Below, in pieces: positions 1-7,214 of a stretch of 64,000 bases of DNA. The stretch is from Alphaproteobacteria bacterium. GTDB taxonomy: Bacteria > Pseudomonadota > Alphaproteobacteria > UBA8366 > Aestuariispiraceae. Location of the stretch: contig JAWPMN010000001.1 of the NCBI GenBank assembly GCA_033344895.1, positions 2,302,001 through 2,366,000 on the forward strand. The letters are read 5' to 3'. The translations under genes and the position numbers were made by a program. Under the pieces are notes generated by a model that saw only the letters and a program-made list of their open reading frames with translations, searched no databases and was not told the origin of the DNA. The first letter of the stretch is position 1. Each line of letters begins with the position of its first letter.

Positions 1-165
1 TATGCCAGCGGGACGTTGCGTGTCAGCTATGACGGTAAATCCGTCGAATACGGTTCAGCGGAAGACTTGATCAGCCGGATCCGAACCATTGAGCGAGATA
101 TTGCCGCAAGCAAGAAGCCTCTGCCGGTTGCGGGATTTGCGGGATTCAGCCGAGGCAATTCTTGA
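1..165 (+). CDS. Phage head-tail joining protein (gpW-like), 3' end only
   Basis: The open frame runs from the first base to a TGA at 163-165 and encodes the last 54 residues of a small protein. The visible stretch (VSYDGKSVEYGSAEDL, then RIRTIERDIA) resembles the C-terminal half of lambda gpW-type head-tail joining proteins, which close the packaged head below the portal. The stop overlaps the portal start by one base, the usual gene order in lambda-like head modules (terminase, gpW, portal). The start and the terminase genes lie left of the window. The family call rests on a short segment plus context. Confidence 0.65.
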   Translation, partial: YASGTLRVSYDGKSVEYGSAEDLISRIRTIERDIAASKKPLPVAGFAGFSRGNS

Positions 166-1661
166 TGACGGTTAGCTGGTTGGATAAAGCCGTCGCGGTC
201 TTTGCACCCGTCACTGCCACAAGGAGGGCTTTGGCTCGTCAGGCATTTGACGGCCTGGCTCGTGGTTATGATGGTGCGTCCAAAGGGCGCAGAACTGATG
301 GCTGGAGAACCGCTGGCACGTCTGCAGATACTGAAGTGGGCATGGCCAGCGCGTTGTTGCGTGATCGCATGCGTGATCTTGTTCGCAACAATCCCCATGC
401 GGCCAAAGCCGTGTCCGTGTTGGTCAACAACATCATTGGAGCGGGCATCATGCCCCGGGCGGTTTCGGGTAACGAGGCGCTCGACAAAGCCGTCAACAAA
501 CTCTGGGATCAGTGGTCTCGTCATTGTGATGCCGATGGTCAGTTGGATTTCTACGGTCTGCAGACCTTGATCTGTCGTGAGATGGTCGAGGCGGGAGAGG
601 TGTTGGTTCGCCGCCGTATGCGGAAAGCCTCTGATGGTCTTAACGTTCCAATGCAGCTCCAGATCCTTGAAGCTGACTTTCTGGATGCGACAAGAAACGG
701 AGAGACTGCCGGGAAGGATCGCCTTGTCCAGGGTGTGCAGTTCAACGGCATAGGGCAGAGAAAGGCCTATTGGATTTATGAAAGCCATCCCGGTGACGCC
801 TATGGTGCCATTCAAGGGAGCTTCCAAAGTAAGGCAGTTTCCGCCACCGATATTGTGCATGTCTATGAAAAGCAACGTGTGCAGGTTCGCGGTGTTCCAT
901 GGGGAGCGCCGGTCATTCGATCTTTACGTGATCTTGATGACTATGAGGTTGCCGAGATCGTTCGCAAGAAAACGGAAGCCTGCGTCACGGCGATTGTTTT
1001 TGGTGATGATGAATCCCAACAAGGCGTTGCTCCTGCTGTCACCGATGCTGATGGTAAACGGGTGGAGCAGTTTGAACCCGGGCTCATTGCTTATGCTCGC
1101 GGCGGCAAGGACATCAAATTCAATCAGCCAGCGGCCACGGGAGGCTACGGCGAATACAAACGCGCAAGCCTCCACACCATATCGGCGGGTTTTCGGGTCC
1201 CTTATGAATTGCTCACTGGTGATTTAAGCCAGGTGAACTATTCGTCAATTCGTGCCGGTCTCGTCGAGTTCAGGCGGATGATTGATGCTGTCCAATGGCA
1301 GCTGTTCATTCCCATGCTTTGCCAACCTGTCTGGAACTGGTTCACCGAAGCGGCCTGGGTGGCGGGACACATCCCTGAACCGGACGTCCCTGAGGAATGG
1401 TCTCCACCGAAATTCGAAGCGGTCGATCCCATGAAAGATGCCATGGCGGATCTGCTCTCCATTCGATCCGGCACCATGACTTTGGCGGAAGCCATCGCGC
1501 GGCAAGGCCGCAATCCTGATGCCGTTCTGGCGGAAATTGCCAGCATGAACACCAAGCTGGATGCCGCCGGGATTGTTTTGGACTCAGACCCAAGGCGGGT
1601 CACCAAGACAGGCAGTGCGCAGACGACAGACGCCTTTGCTGCGACCGACACCACAGACTGA
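165..1661 (+). CDS. Phage portal protein (lambda gpB-like)
   Basis: Portal protein of 498 residues that forms the dodecameric ring through which DNA enters and leaves the capsid. It matches the lambda family in length and in typical segments: an N-terminal RDLVRNNPHAAKAVSVLVNNIIGAG-like region near residue 85, the basic VLVRRRMRK segment, and the C-terminal stretch around SQVNYSSIRAGLVEFRRMID followed by a WNWF motif. I start it at ATG 165, which overlaps the previous stop (TGATG), rather than at the TTG one codon earlier. The gene lies between gpW and the protease-capsid fusion, as expected for a siphophage head module. Confidence 0.93.
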   Translation: MTVSWLDKAVAVFAPVTATRRALARQAFDGLARGYDGASKGRRTDGWRTAGTSADTEVGMASALLRDRMRDLVRNNPHAAKAVSVLVNNIIGAGIMPRAVSGNEALDKAVNKLWDQWSRHCDADGQLDFYGLQTLICREMVEAGEVLVRRRMRKASDGLNVPMQLQILEADFLDATRNGETAGKDRLVQGVQFNGIGQRKAYWIYESHPGDAYGAIQGSFQSKAVSATDIVHVYEKQRVQVRGVPWGAPVIRSLRDLDDYEVAEIVRKKTEACVTAIVFGDDESQQGVAPAVTDADGKRVEQFEPGLIAYARGGKDIKFNQPAATGGYGEYKRASLHTISAGFRVPYELLTGDLSQVNYSSIRAGLVEFRRMIDAVQWQLFIPMLCQPVWNWFTEAAWVAGHIPEPDVPEEWSPPKFEAVDPMKDAMADLLSIRSGTMTLAEAIARQGRNPDAVLAEIASMNTKLDAAGIVLDSDPRRVTKTGSAQTTDAFAATDTTD

Positions 1662-1674
1662 AATTGAGGATCAG

Positions 1675-3702
1675 ATGGATAAGACCATTGAACTCCCGGC
1701 CATGCGCCGGGCGGCGGAGCTTGCGCCGAATTCAGCGGACCAGGAGGCTCGGACTATTGATGTGGTTTGGTCCACTGGCGCTCGGGTTCGTCGCCAACCC
1801 TTTCTGGGAGACCCTTACGATGAGGATCTAAGTCTGGATCCGGACCACGTTCGTCTGGAACGGCTGAACGGAGGGGCCCCTTTCCTAAAGGTACATGAAA
1901 CCGGTGAGCTGAACGCTGTTATTGGCTCGGTTGTCCCAGATAGCGCCCGCCTTGAAAACGGTCAGGGCATTGCGACGATCCGGTTCTCCGAGCGTGACGA
2001 AGTCGAGCCGATCTGGCGCGACATCGTGGCAGGACACATCCGGGCCGTTTCCATTGGTTATCAGGTTCACCGCTACGAGGTGAGCAAATCAGAAGCGGGC
2101 AGGGAAGTCTGGCGAGCTGTTGATTGGACGCCTTTTGAAATCTCTGCCGTGCCTGTTGGCGCAGACCCTGCCGCAGGTTTCCGATCCAACCACACCACCC
2201 AAACACATGAGTGCGTCGTGCAACGTGGCGACGCTGATGATTGCAGCAAAAGGAATTCCACCATGCATGACGACGATATCCCCACCACCGAGGAAACCGA
2301 TATGACCGAAGGTACCGTGAGCACAGAGGAAGCTCCCAAGGTTCAGGTGTCGCAGGAGAAGCGATCTCTTGAGCAACGAAACAAGACGCCTGATGTCCAA
2401 AAATCCGATGCGGAAGCTTTGGTCACCAAGGCCCGTGATCTTGAGCGGGAACGTGTCTCGACCATCTTTGATCTGGCAGGTAAGCTTGATCTGGAACGCA
2501 GCTTTGCCGACGATCTGGTGAAACGCGGTGTCTCCCTTGAGGACGCGCGTAAGGTCATTCTTGATCAGGTTGCCGCCAAATCCGAAGAAACACGAACCTT
2601 CTCGCAGGTTTCCGTTCCTCTGGGCGGTCAGGATGAACGTGTGACCCGTCGTCAGGCAGTGACCAATGCGTTGTTGCATCGGTACAGCCCGACCTTGTTC
2701 CCGTTGGAAGATGCTGCCCGTGAATATCGTGGCATGACCCTGATGGAATTGGCACGGGAAAGCCTCGCCAATGTGGGCGAAAATACCCGAGGCCTGTCTC
2801 GGGATGAAGTTGCGACCCGTGCGCTTCACTCCACGTCGGATTTCCCGGAGATTCTGGCCGCCGTCACCAACAAGACGCTTCGTCAGGCTTACGATGCTTA
2901 TCCCCGGACCTTCACGCATTTCTGCCGACAGGTTCTGGCCACGGATTTCAAGGCCATGCACCGGGTCCAGTTGGGCGAAGCGCCTCAGCTCTTGAAGGTC
3001 AACGAAAGTGGCGAATTCAAGCGGGGGACGCTTGGCGAGTCCAAGGAAAGCTACCGCATCGAAACCTATGGGCGGGTGGTTGCAATTACCCGACAGGTTT
3101 TGATCAACGACGACCTCGACGCCTTTACCCGGATTCCCGCCATGTACGGCAATTCCATCGCTCAGCTTGAAAGCGACGTTGTGTGGGGCATCATTACCTC
3201 CAACCCGGCAATGGCCGACAACAAGGCACTCTTCCACGGCGACCATAAGAACCTGGCCGGGACTGGTGCTGCGCTGTCGGTGGATGCCGTTGGTGCGGCT
3301 CGTGCCTCCATGGCCAAACAAACTGGTCTGGATAAGAAGACGGTTTTGAACATCCGTCCGTCTTTCCTCATCGTCCCCGCCGCTTTGGAATTGAAGGCCG
3401 AGCAGATGGTGGCACAGAACATTGTACCCGCCGACACCGCCAATGTGGTGCCTCAGTCCATTCGCACGTTGTCGCCGATTTCTGAACCGCGTCTGGATGC
3501 GTTGAGTGAAACGGCTTGGTACTTGGCGGCAAACCCGAACCAGATCGACACCATCGAATATGCCTATCTGGAGGGCCAGCAAGGAGCCTACATCGAAACC
3601 CGAAACGGTTTCGATGTGGACGGCGTTGAGATTAAGTGCCGATTGGATTTTGGAGCCAAAGCCATTGACTGGCGTGGACTGTTCAAAAACCCCGGCGCGT
3701 AA
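1675..3702 (+). CDS. Fused prohead protease / major capsid protein
   Basis: One 675-residue polypeptide carries two head functions that most phages encode separately. Residues about 20-175 form an HK97-type (S78) prohead protease with the expected catalytic His74 (LKVHETG), Ser126 (AVSIGYQV) and acidic Glu155 (FEISAVPVGADP). After an acidic, Thr/Glu-rich linker (about 190-260) comes a major capsid domain resembling the Mu gpT/HK97 fold (DFPEILAAVTNKTL near 385; KALFHGDHKN near 515). The fused architecture is known in annotated prophages. I take ATG 1675 after GAGGA, not the longer open frame that overlaps the portal gene. The protease presumably cuts itself away during head maturation; that is inference. 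Confidence 0.9.
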   Translation: MDKTIELPAMRRAAELAPNSADQEARTIDVVWSTGARVRRQPFLGDPYDEDLSLDPDHVRLERLNGGAPFLKVHETGELNAVIGSVVPDSARLENGQGIATIRFSERDEVEPIWRDIVAGHIRAVSIGYQVHRYEVSKSEAGREVWRAVDWTPFEISAVPVGADPAAGFRSNHTTQTHECVVQRGDADDCSKRNSTMHDDDIPTTEETDMTEGTVSTEEAPKVQVSQEKRSLEQRNKTPDVQKSDAEALVTKARDLERERVSTIFDLAGKLDLERSFADDLVKRGVSLEDARKVILDQVAAKSEETRTFSQVSVPLGGQDERVTRRQAVTNALLHRYSPTLFPLEDAAREYRGMTLMELARESLANVGENTRGLSRDEVATRALHSTSDFPEILAAVTNKTLRQAYDAYPRTFTHFCRQVLATDFKAMHRVQLGEAPQLLKVNESGEFKRGTLGESKESYRIETYGRVVAITRQVLINDDLDAFTRIPAMYGNSIAQLESDVVWGIITSNPAMADNKALFHGDHKNLAGTGAALSVDAVGAARASMAKQTGLDKKTVLNIRPSFLIVPAALELKAEQMVAQNIVPADTANVVPQSIRTLSPISEPRLDALSETAWYLAANPNQIDTIEYAYLEGQQGAYIETRNGFDVDGVEIKCRLDFGAKAIDWRGLFKNPGA

Positions 3703-3781
3703 CACGGGCTTTTCATAATCATTTCTGACGAGACGGGCGGCCAATAGGTCGCCCTTCGTCTTTTGGAAAAGGAAACCTTCC

Positions 3782-4117
3782 ATGAAAAACTACATTCAAC
3801 CCGGCAACACCCTCACGCTTGCAGTTCCCTACGATGTCGTTTCCGGCGGGGGCTTCCTGCTTGGCGGTATTTTCGGTGTCTCCAACATTAGTGCGGTTGC
3901 TGGCGAAGAGGTCGAGACAAGCCTTGTTGGGGTCTTTGATTTGACCAAAGCTGCGTCTCAAGCCTGGAGCGCTGGTGACAAGGTTTATTGGGATGACAGC
4001 AATAAGGTCGTTACCAAAACGGCGACAGGTAACACCCTTATTGGTGTGGCCGTTGAAGCCGTTGGTGGCACAGCCAGTGAGACCATTGGGCGTGTTCGCT
4101 TGAACGGCAGTTTCTGA
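3782..4117 (+). CDS. DUF2190 family phage protein (capsid decoration/cement-like)
   Basis: A protein of 111 residues with the Gly-rich beta pattern of DUF2190: an N-terminal YIQPGNTLTL segment, a VSGGGFLLGG turn and a VYWDDSNKVVT strand. These proteins commonly follow the capsid gene and are thought to decorate or cement the head surface. AAAAGGAAA precedes the ATG. The stop overlaps the next start by one base (TGATG around 4117), placing it in the head operon. The family call is from pattern and position; the role is family knowledge, not shown here. Confidence 0.8.
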   Translation: MKNYIQPGNTLTLAVPYDVVSGGGFLLGGIFGVSNISAVAGEEVETSLVGVFDLTKAASQAWSAGDKVYWDDSNKVVTKTATGNTLIGVAVEAVGGTASETIGRVRLNGSF

Positions 4118-4431
4118 TGACTGCTGTGGGCATGGCGATGGATGTGCTGTTTGCCGATCCGAATATCGCATCTGACGGTCTCTACATTCCGTCCGGTGAA
4201 GATGCCGTGCCTGTACGTCTCATCGCTCGACGGCCAGATGAAATTATTGGTTTTGGTGAAACCCGGGTTCTTTCAGAGACAACTCTGTTTGATGTCAGGG
4301 TTTCTGAAGTGCCTGAGCCAAGGCCTGGCGACCGAGTGACTTTCAATGGAAGTAGCTATGTCGTGCAGGGGGAACCTGAACGCAAAGATCCTGATCGATC
4401 GGTTTGGACACTGGATGTGAGGCCTGCATGA
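4117..4431 (+). CDS. Head-tail joining protein (FII-like)
   Basis: A protein of 104 residues, beta-rich, with PRPGDRVTFNGSSYVVQGEPERKDPDRSVWTL-type organisation at the C-terminus, typical of small head-tail attachment proteins (lambda gpFII-like) that plug the portal exit and receive the tail. The start overlaps the stop of the preceding gene and the stop overlaps the next ATG (ATGA at 4428-4431), showing translational coupling. Assignment is from size, domain feel and position between capsid and tail genes. Confidence 0.7.
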   Translation: MTAVGMAMDVLFADPNIASDGLYIPSGEDAVPVRLIARRPDEIIGFGETRVLSETTLFDVRVSEVPEPRPGDRVTFNGSSYVVQGEPERKDPDRSVWTLDVRPA

Positions 4432-5078
4432 AGCTCGCGGCCTCCATTGCCGGTTCCATGAAAGCCGATCTTAAAGCTGAATTACGCCAGATTGAGAAAG
4501 CGGTTACTGGTGGGGTTAAAGATGCCGGTGACGGGCTCAAGGGCAGTCTTCGGCGTCAGGTGATTTCTGCTGGACTGGGAACAAGGTTGGCTCGCACATG
4601 GCGAAGCCGGGTTTATCCCAATAAGGGCTACGATGCAGCGAGCCTTGTCTGGTCAAAAGCACCGCAGATTGTTCGAACCTTTGATCGAGGAACGGTCATC
4701 AAAAGCAAATCTGGCTTTTGGTTGGCCATTCCAACGGCTGTGGCTCCGAAGCGAGGTGTTGGGGGAAAACGGATAACACCATCCAATTTTCCTGAGCATC
4801 GGTTTGGGCCACTGAGGTTTGTCTATCGGCGTGGACAGCCTTCCTTGTTGGTCGTCGATGGCGTTCGTGTGAGCGGCAAGACCGGTCGTGTTGGACGTCG
4901 TGCCAAAGGTGGCTCGTTCACCAAAACAGGTCGCATCAAATCGGGGATCACCACGGTAGTGATGTTTGTGATGGTGCCGCAGGTAAAAATACCCAAGCGA
5001 CTGGATGTACGCCGCGCAGCGGAAAGCTGGTCTCGCCGAACACCGCATCTCATTGATCGCCATATGCCATCGGAGTAG
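4428..5078 (+). CDS. DUF6441 family phage tail protein
   Basis: A basic protein of 216 residues. It starts with a helical segment (MKLAASIAGSMKADLKAEL), followed by a region rich in Arg and Lys with LARTWRSRVYPN and KAPQIVRTFDRGTVI, which I recognise as DUF6441, found between head-tail connector and tail-terminator genes in alphaproteobacterial prophages. Its position matches the minor tail/tail completion slot. Start ATG 4428 overlaps the previous stop. The molecular role is not established. Confidence 0.75.
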   Translation: MKLAASIAGSMKADLKAELRQIEKAVTGGVKDAGDGLKGSLRRQVISAGLGTRLARTWRSRVYPNKGYDAASLVWSKAPQIVRTFDRGTVIKSKSGFWLAIPTAVAPKRGVGGKRITPSNFPEHRFGPLRFVYRRGQPSLLVVDGVRVSGKTGRVGRRAKGGSFTKTGRIKSGITTVVMFVMVPQVKIPKRLDVRRAAESWSRRTPHLIDRHMPSE

Positions 5079-5081
5079 GTC

Positions 5082-5516
5082 GTGTCTTCGAAAACTGAGC
5101 AAATCTTGGGAGCTTTACAGTCGGCTCTAAAGGCCATTCCTGGTGTCACTGTCGAACGTAATTCAGCTGTGCCTGAGAAAATCCCGTCGGCTGGACTAAT
5201 CATCCTTCGCGATGGCATCGCCGATGAGCCGGAACTGCCTTTGGGCGGTTTCGGCGGGGTCTATTGTCGCCAGGATGCAGAGATTGAGATCTTTGTCGAA
5301 AACGGTGATGCCGCTGCCCGCGACGCAGCCTTCGACACCCTGCTGCAGCAAATCGGCACCGTTCTTGATGCCGATCCAACACTGGGTGATTTGGTCTTCG
5401 GCATGACCTACAGCCGCCCGGAAATCGACACTGAGGCGGTGATCGGTGGCCCAGCTATCAAGGCTGGCACACTGATCGTCGCCATTGAGTTTGAAGCCGA
5501 CACCCCCCTCGGCTGA
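5082..5516 (+). CDS. Tail terminator-like protein
   Basis: A protein of 144 residues starting at GTG 5082, four bases after the preceding stop. Its layout (N-terminal helix TEQILGALQSALKAIPGV, central beta strand AEIEIFVENGD, C-terminal TLIVAIEFEADTPLG) is that of small tail-completion or tail-terminator proteins that cap the tail tube and set its end. It directly precedes the tail tube gene, the usual order. No catalytic motif is seen. Confidence 0.65.
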   Translation: MSSKTEQILGALQSALKAIPGVTVERNSAVPEKIPSAGLIILRDGIADEPELPLGGFGGVYCRQDAEIEIFVENGDAAARDAAFDTLLQQIGTVLDADPTLGDLVFGMTYSRPEIDTEAVIGGPAIKAGTLIVAIEFEADTPLG

Positions 5517-5542
5517 TCTTTTGACAATCTAGGAGAATACCG

Positions 5543-6493
5543 ATGGCCCGAGCCTTTGGTTCGAGCGCCACGCTGCTGCTCAAGCGGGAAACCGCTTATG
5601 GGCAAACGGCCAGTGGCGACTATATCCGCATGCCCTTTAATCGCTGCACTCTGGGTTCCGAACAGGGCCTCATTGATGATCCTGTTTTGGGACAAGGCCG
5701 CGATCCGCTGGCCCCCTTGCAAGACGTCATCAATGACGAAGGTGAAGTGGTGGTGCCGATGGATCCGCGCTATCTCGGGATTTGGCTCACCGGCTTGTTT
5801 GGCGATCCGGTTACCACGGATAACGGTGATGGTACGTTTGACCATGTGTTTGCTTCGGGAAATGATGCTTTGCCGAGTTATACGGTCGAGATCGGCATGC
5901 CTCAGGTCCCGGCTTTCTTCCAACATACCGGCGTTGTGCTGGGATCCATTGCGCTGGAGTTTCAGAGATCGGGCGCGGCGGCGGCAACACTTGGGGTGAT
6001 TGCGCAAGGGGAGGTTCGCAACGATACGTCTCTAGGCGGAACACCAACATCTCTCGCTTTTACAAGGATCAGCCAGTTTCAGGGCTCTATTACCCGGGGC
6101 GGTAATCCGATCGGTAATTTGACCGGTGGGTCGCTCAATTACTCGAACAACCTCGAGAAAATCGAAACCATCCGCTCGGACGGCAAGATCGATGGGGCCG
6201 ATCCCACGGTGGCGGCTTTGACGGGTCGCATTGATGTGCGGTTTTCCGATACCACCCTGATTGATCTGGCGGCAAATGGTGCGCCAGTAGATTTGACCTT
6301 CGGCTACACCGTTGGCAACGCCAGCGTCATGTTCGCTGCTCACGAGGTCTACTTACCGAAGCCAAAGTTAGCAGTCGATGGTCCTGGTGGTGTGCAGGCG
6401 AGTTTCGATTTCCAAGGGGCTCGCAATGAGACCGCAGGGCGCATGCTCGATGTCACCCTCATAAACGATTTGGATGGGAGCGACTACGCATGA
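5543..6493 (+). CDS. Major tail tube protein
   Basis: A protein of 316 residues recognised as a phage tail tube protein: RMPFNRCTLGSEQGLIDDPVLGQGRDPLAP near the N-terminus, the VVPMDPRYLGIWLTGLFG segment and a beta-rich second half with NPIGNLTGGSLNYSNNLEKIETIRSDG. Hexamers of such proteins stack to form the tube of long non-contractile tails. AGGAGA precedes the ATG. The next gene (tail chaperone) starts four bases before this stop, so the two are coupled. Confidence 0.88.
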   Translation: MARAFGSSATLLLKRETAYGQTASGDYIRMPFNRCTLGSEQGLIDDPVLGQGRDPLAPLQDVINDEGEVVVPMDPRYLGIWLTGLFGDPVTTDNGDGTFDHVFASGNDALPSYTVEIGMPQVPAFFQHTGVVLGSIALEFQRSGAAAATLGVIAQGEVRNDTSLGGTPTSLAFTRISQFQGSITRGGNPIGNLTGGSLNYSNNLEKIETIRSDGKIDGADPTVAALTGRIDVRFSDTTLIDLAANGAPVDLTFGYTVGNASVMFAAHEVYLPKPKLAVDGPGGVQASFDFQGARNETAGRMLDVTLINDLDGSDYA

Positions 6494-7002
6494 TCTCCTT
6501 AAAACAACCCAGTGAACCGTTCGACATTGAGCTTCCTTATGGTGTCTCGGTTACTGCCAAGCCCCTGACCACGGCTGGTATGGCGGCGGCCCAGGCTTCT
6601 GCTCGTCGACGTATTGAAGGATTAGAAATTCAAAGCAAGGAATTGTCAGAAGCGGGTTTAGCTACCGAGGGCTTGCCGGATTTTTCAGTTGATGCCGAGC
6701 GAGATGGTCTGTTTCAGGACCTCTTGATCAAAGAATTAGCTGTTCGCCATATCACAGCTTGGTCTGGCATTGAGGATGACCCGGACGTTACGCCGGAAAA
6801 CGTCGTGGCACTGATGTCGCTCTATCCCGTTGGAGAGCGGTTCTTTCAGGAATTCACCCTGAAGCAGGTGTTGCTCACTGCCGCAAAAAACGGATCCGGG
6901 CTCTCTGCCGCTGGCACTTCCAGCCAGGCGGAGGGCCCAGTTACTGCCAAGCATGCGAAACGGACTGCGGACAAGCCTGTCCAAGACGCCGATACGCCCT
7001 GA
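6490..7002 (+). CDS. Tail assembly chaperone, short (zero-frame) form
   Basis: A protein of 170 residues encoded between tail tube and tape-measure genes, the place of lambda gpG and similar tail assembly chaperones that coat the tape measure during tail growth. It begins with a beta segment (FDIELPYGVSVTAKPLTTAGM) and has a helical acidic middle. At residues 133-134 (Lys-Asn) the coding DNA holds the heptamer A AAA AAC in the zero frame, a canonical -1 slippery site. The residues after it (Ser/Ala/Lys-rich, DADTP end) look like a low-complexity tail, as expected for the unshifted product. Confidence 0.8.
   Translation: MISLKQPSEPFDIELPYGVSVTAKPLTTAGMAAAQASARRRIEGLEIQSKELSEAGLATEGLPDFSVDAERDGLFQDLLIKELAVRHITAWSGIEDDPDVTPENVVALMSLYPVGERFFQEFTLKQVLLTAAKNGSGLSAAGTSSQAEGPVTAKHAKRTADKPVQDADTP
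6885..6891 (+). promoter_or_regulatory. Programmed -1 ribosomal frameshift site (A AAA AAC)
   Basis: The heptamer fits X XXY YYZ and lies in the correct zero frame (AAA at 6886-6888, AAC at 6889-6891). The -1 frame is open from here to the tape-measure gene. It sits exactly where tail assembly chaperone genes of long-tailed phages use frameshifting. No downstream stem was tested. Confidence 0.75.
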
Positions 7003-7214
7003 TCACCGATGAAGAACATGAAGCCTGGGACGTGCTGCAAGCCTGTCTTGGTCAGATGCGCGTGACGACGTCAGGCCATGTGCTCGGTATTGATCTGGGC
7101 GTGGCTCTTCAAATCGCGAAGGCCCGTGGGGCAGACCTTTTGATCATGTCTGAATTGTTGCAGGCGGCAGAGCCCGGATTGGTCGAAGCTTTGAACACAC
7201 GAGAAGAAACCTGA
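6891..7214 (+). CDS. Tail assembly chaperone, -1 frameshift extension (gpT-like)
   Basis: In the -1 frame no stop occurs from the slippery site at 6885-6891 to TGA 7212-7214, giving a 107-residue extension fused to the first 134 residues of the upstream protein. Its C-terminal half (RYALITDEEHEAWDVLQACLG, then DLGVALQIAKARGAD) is compact and helical and looks like a real domain, whereas a free start exists only at GTG 7032. Just after the slip lies a Cys cluster, CQACETDCGQAC. The layout reproduces the G/GT pair of lambda-like tails. The stop overlaps the tape-measure ATG. Confidence 0.72.
   Translation, partial: RIRALCRWHFQPGGGPSYCQACETDCGQACPRRRYALITDEEHEAWDVLQACLGQMRVTTSGHVLGIDLGVALQIAKARGADLLIMSELLQAAEPGLVEALNTREET

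Noticed and set aside
2089-3783. 564-codon minus-strand open frame
   Set aside because: It is the mirror of the protease-capsid gene; the translation has no recognisable domain and the plus-strand product is clear.
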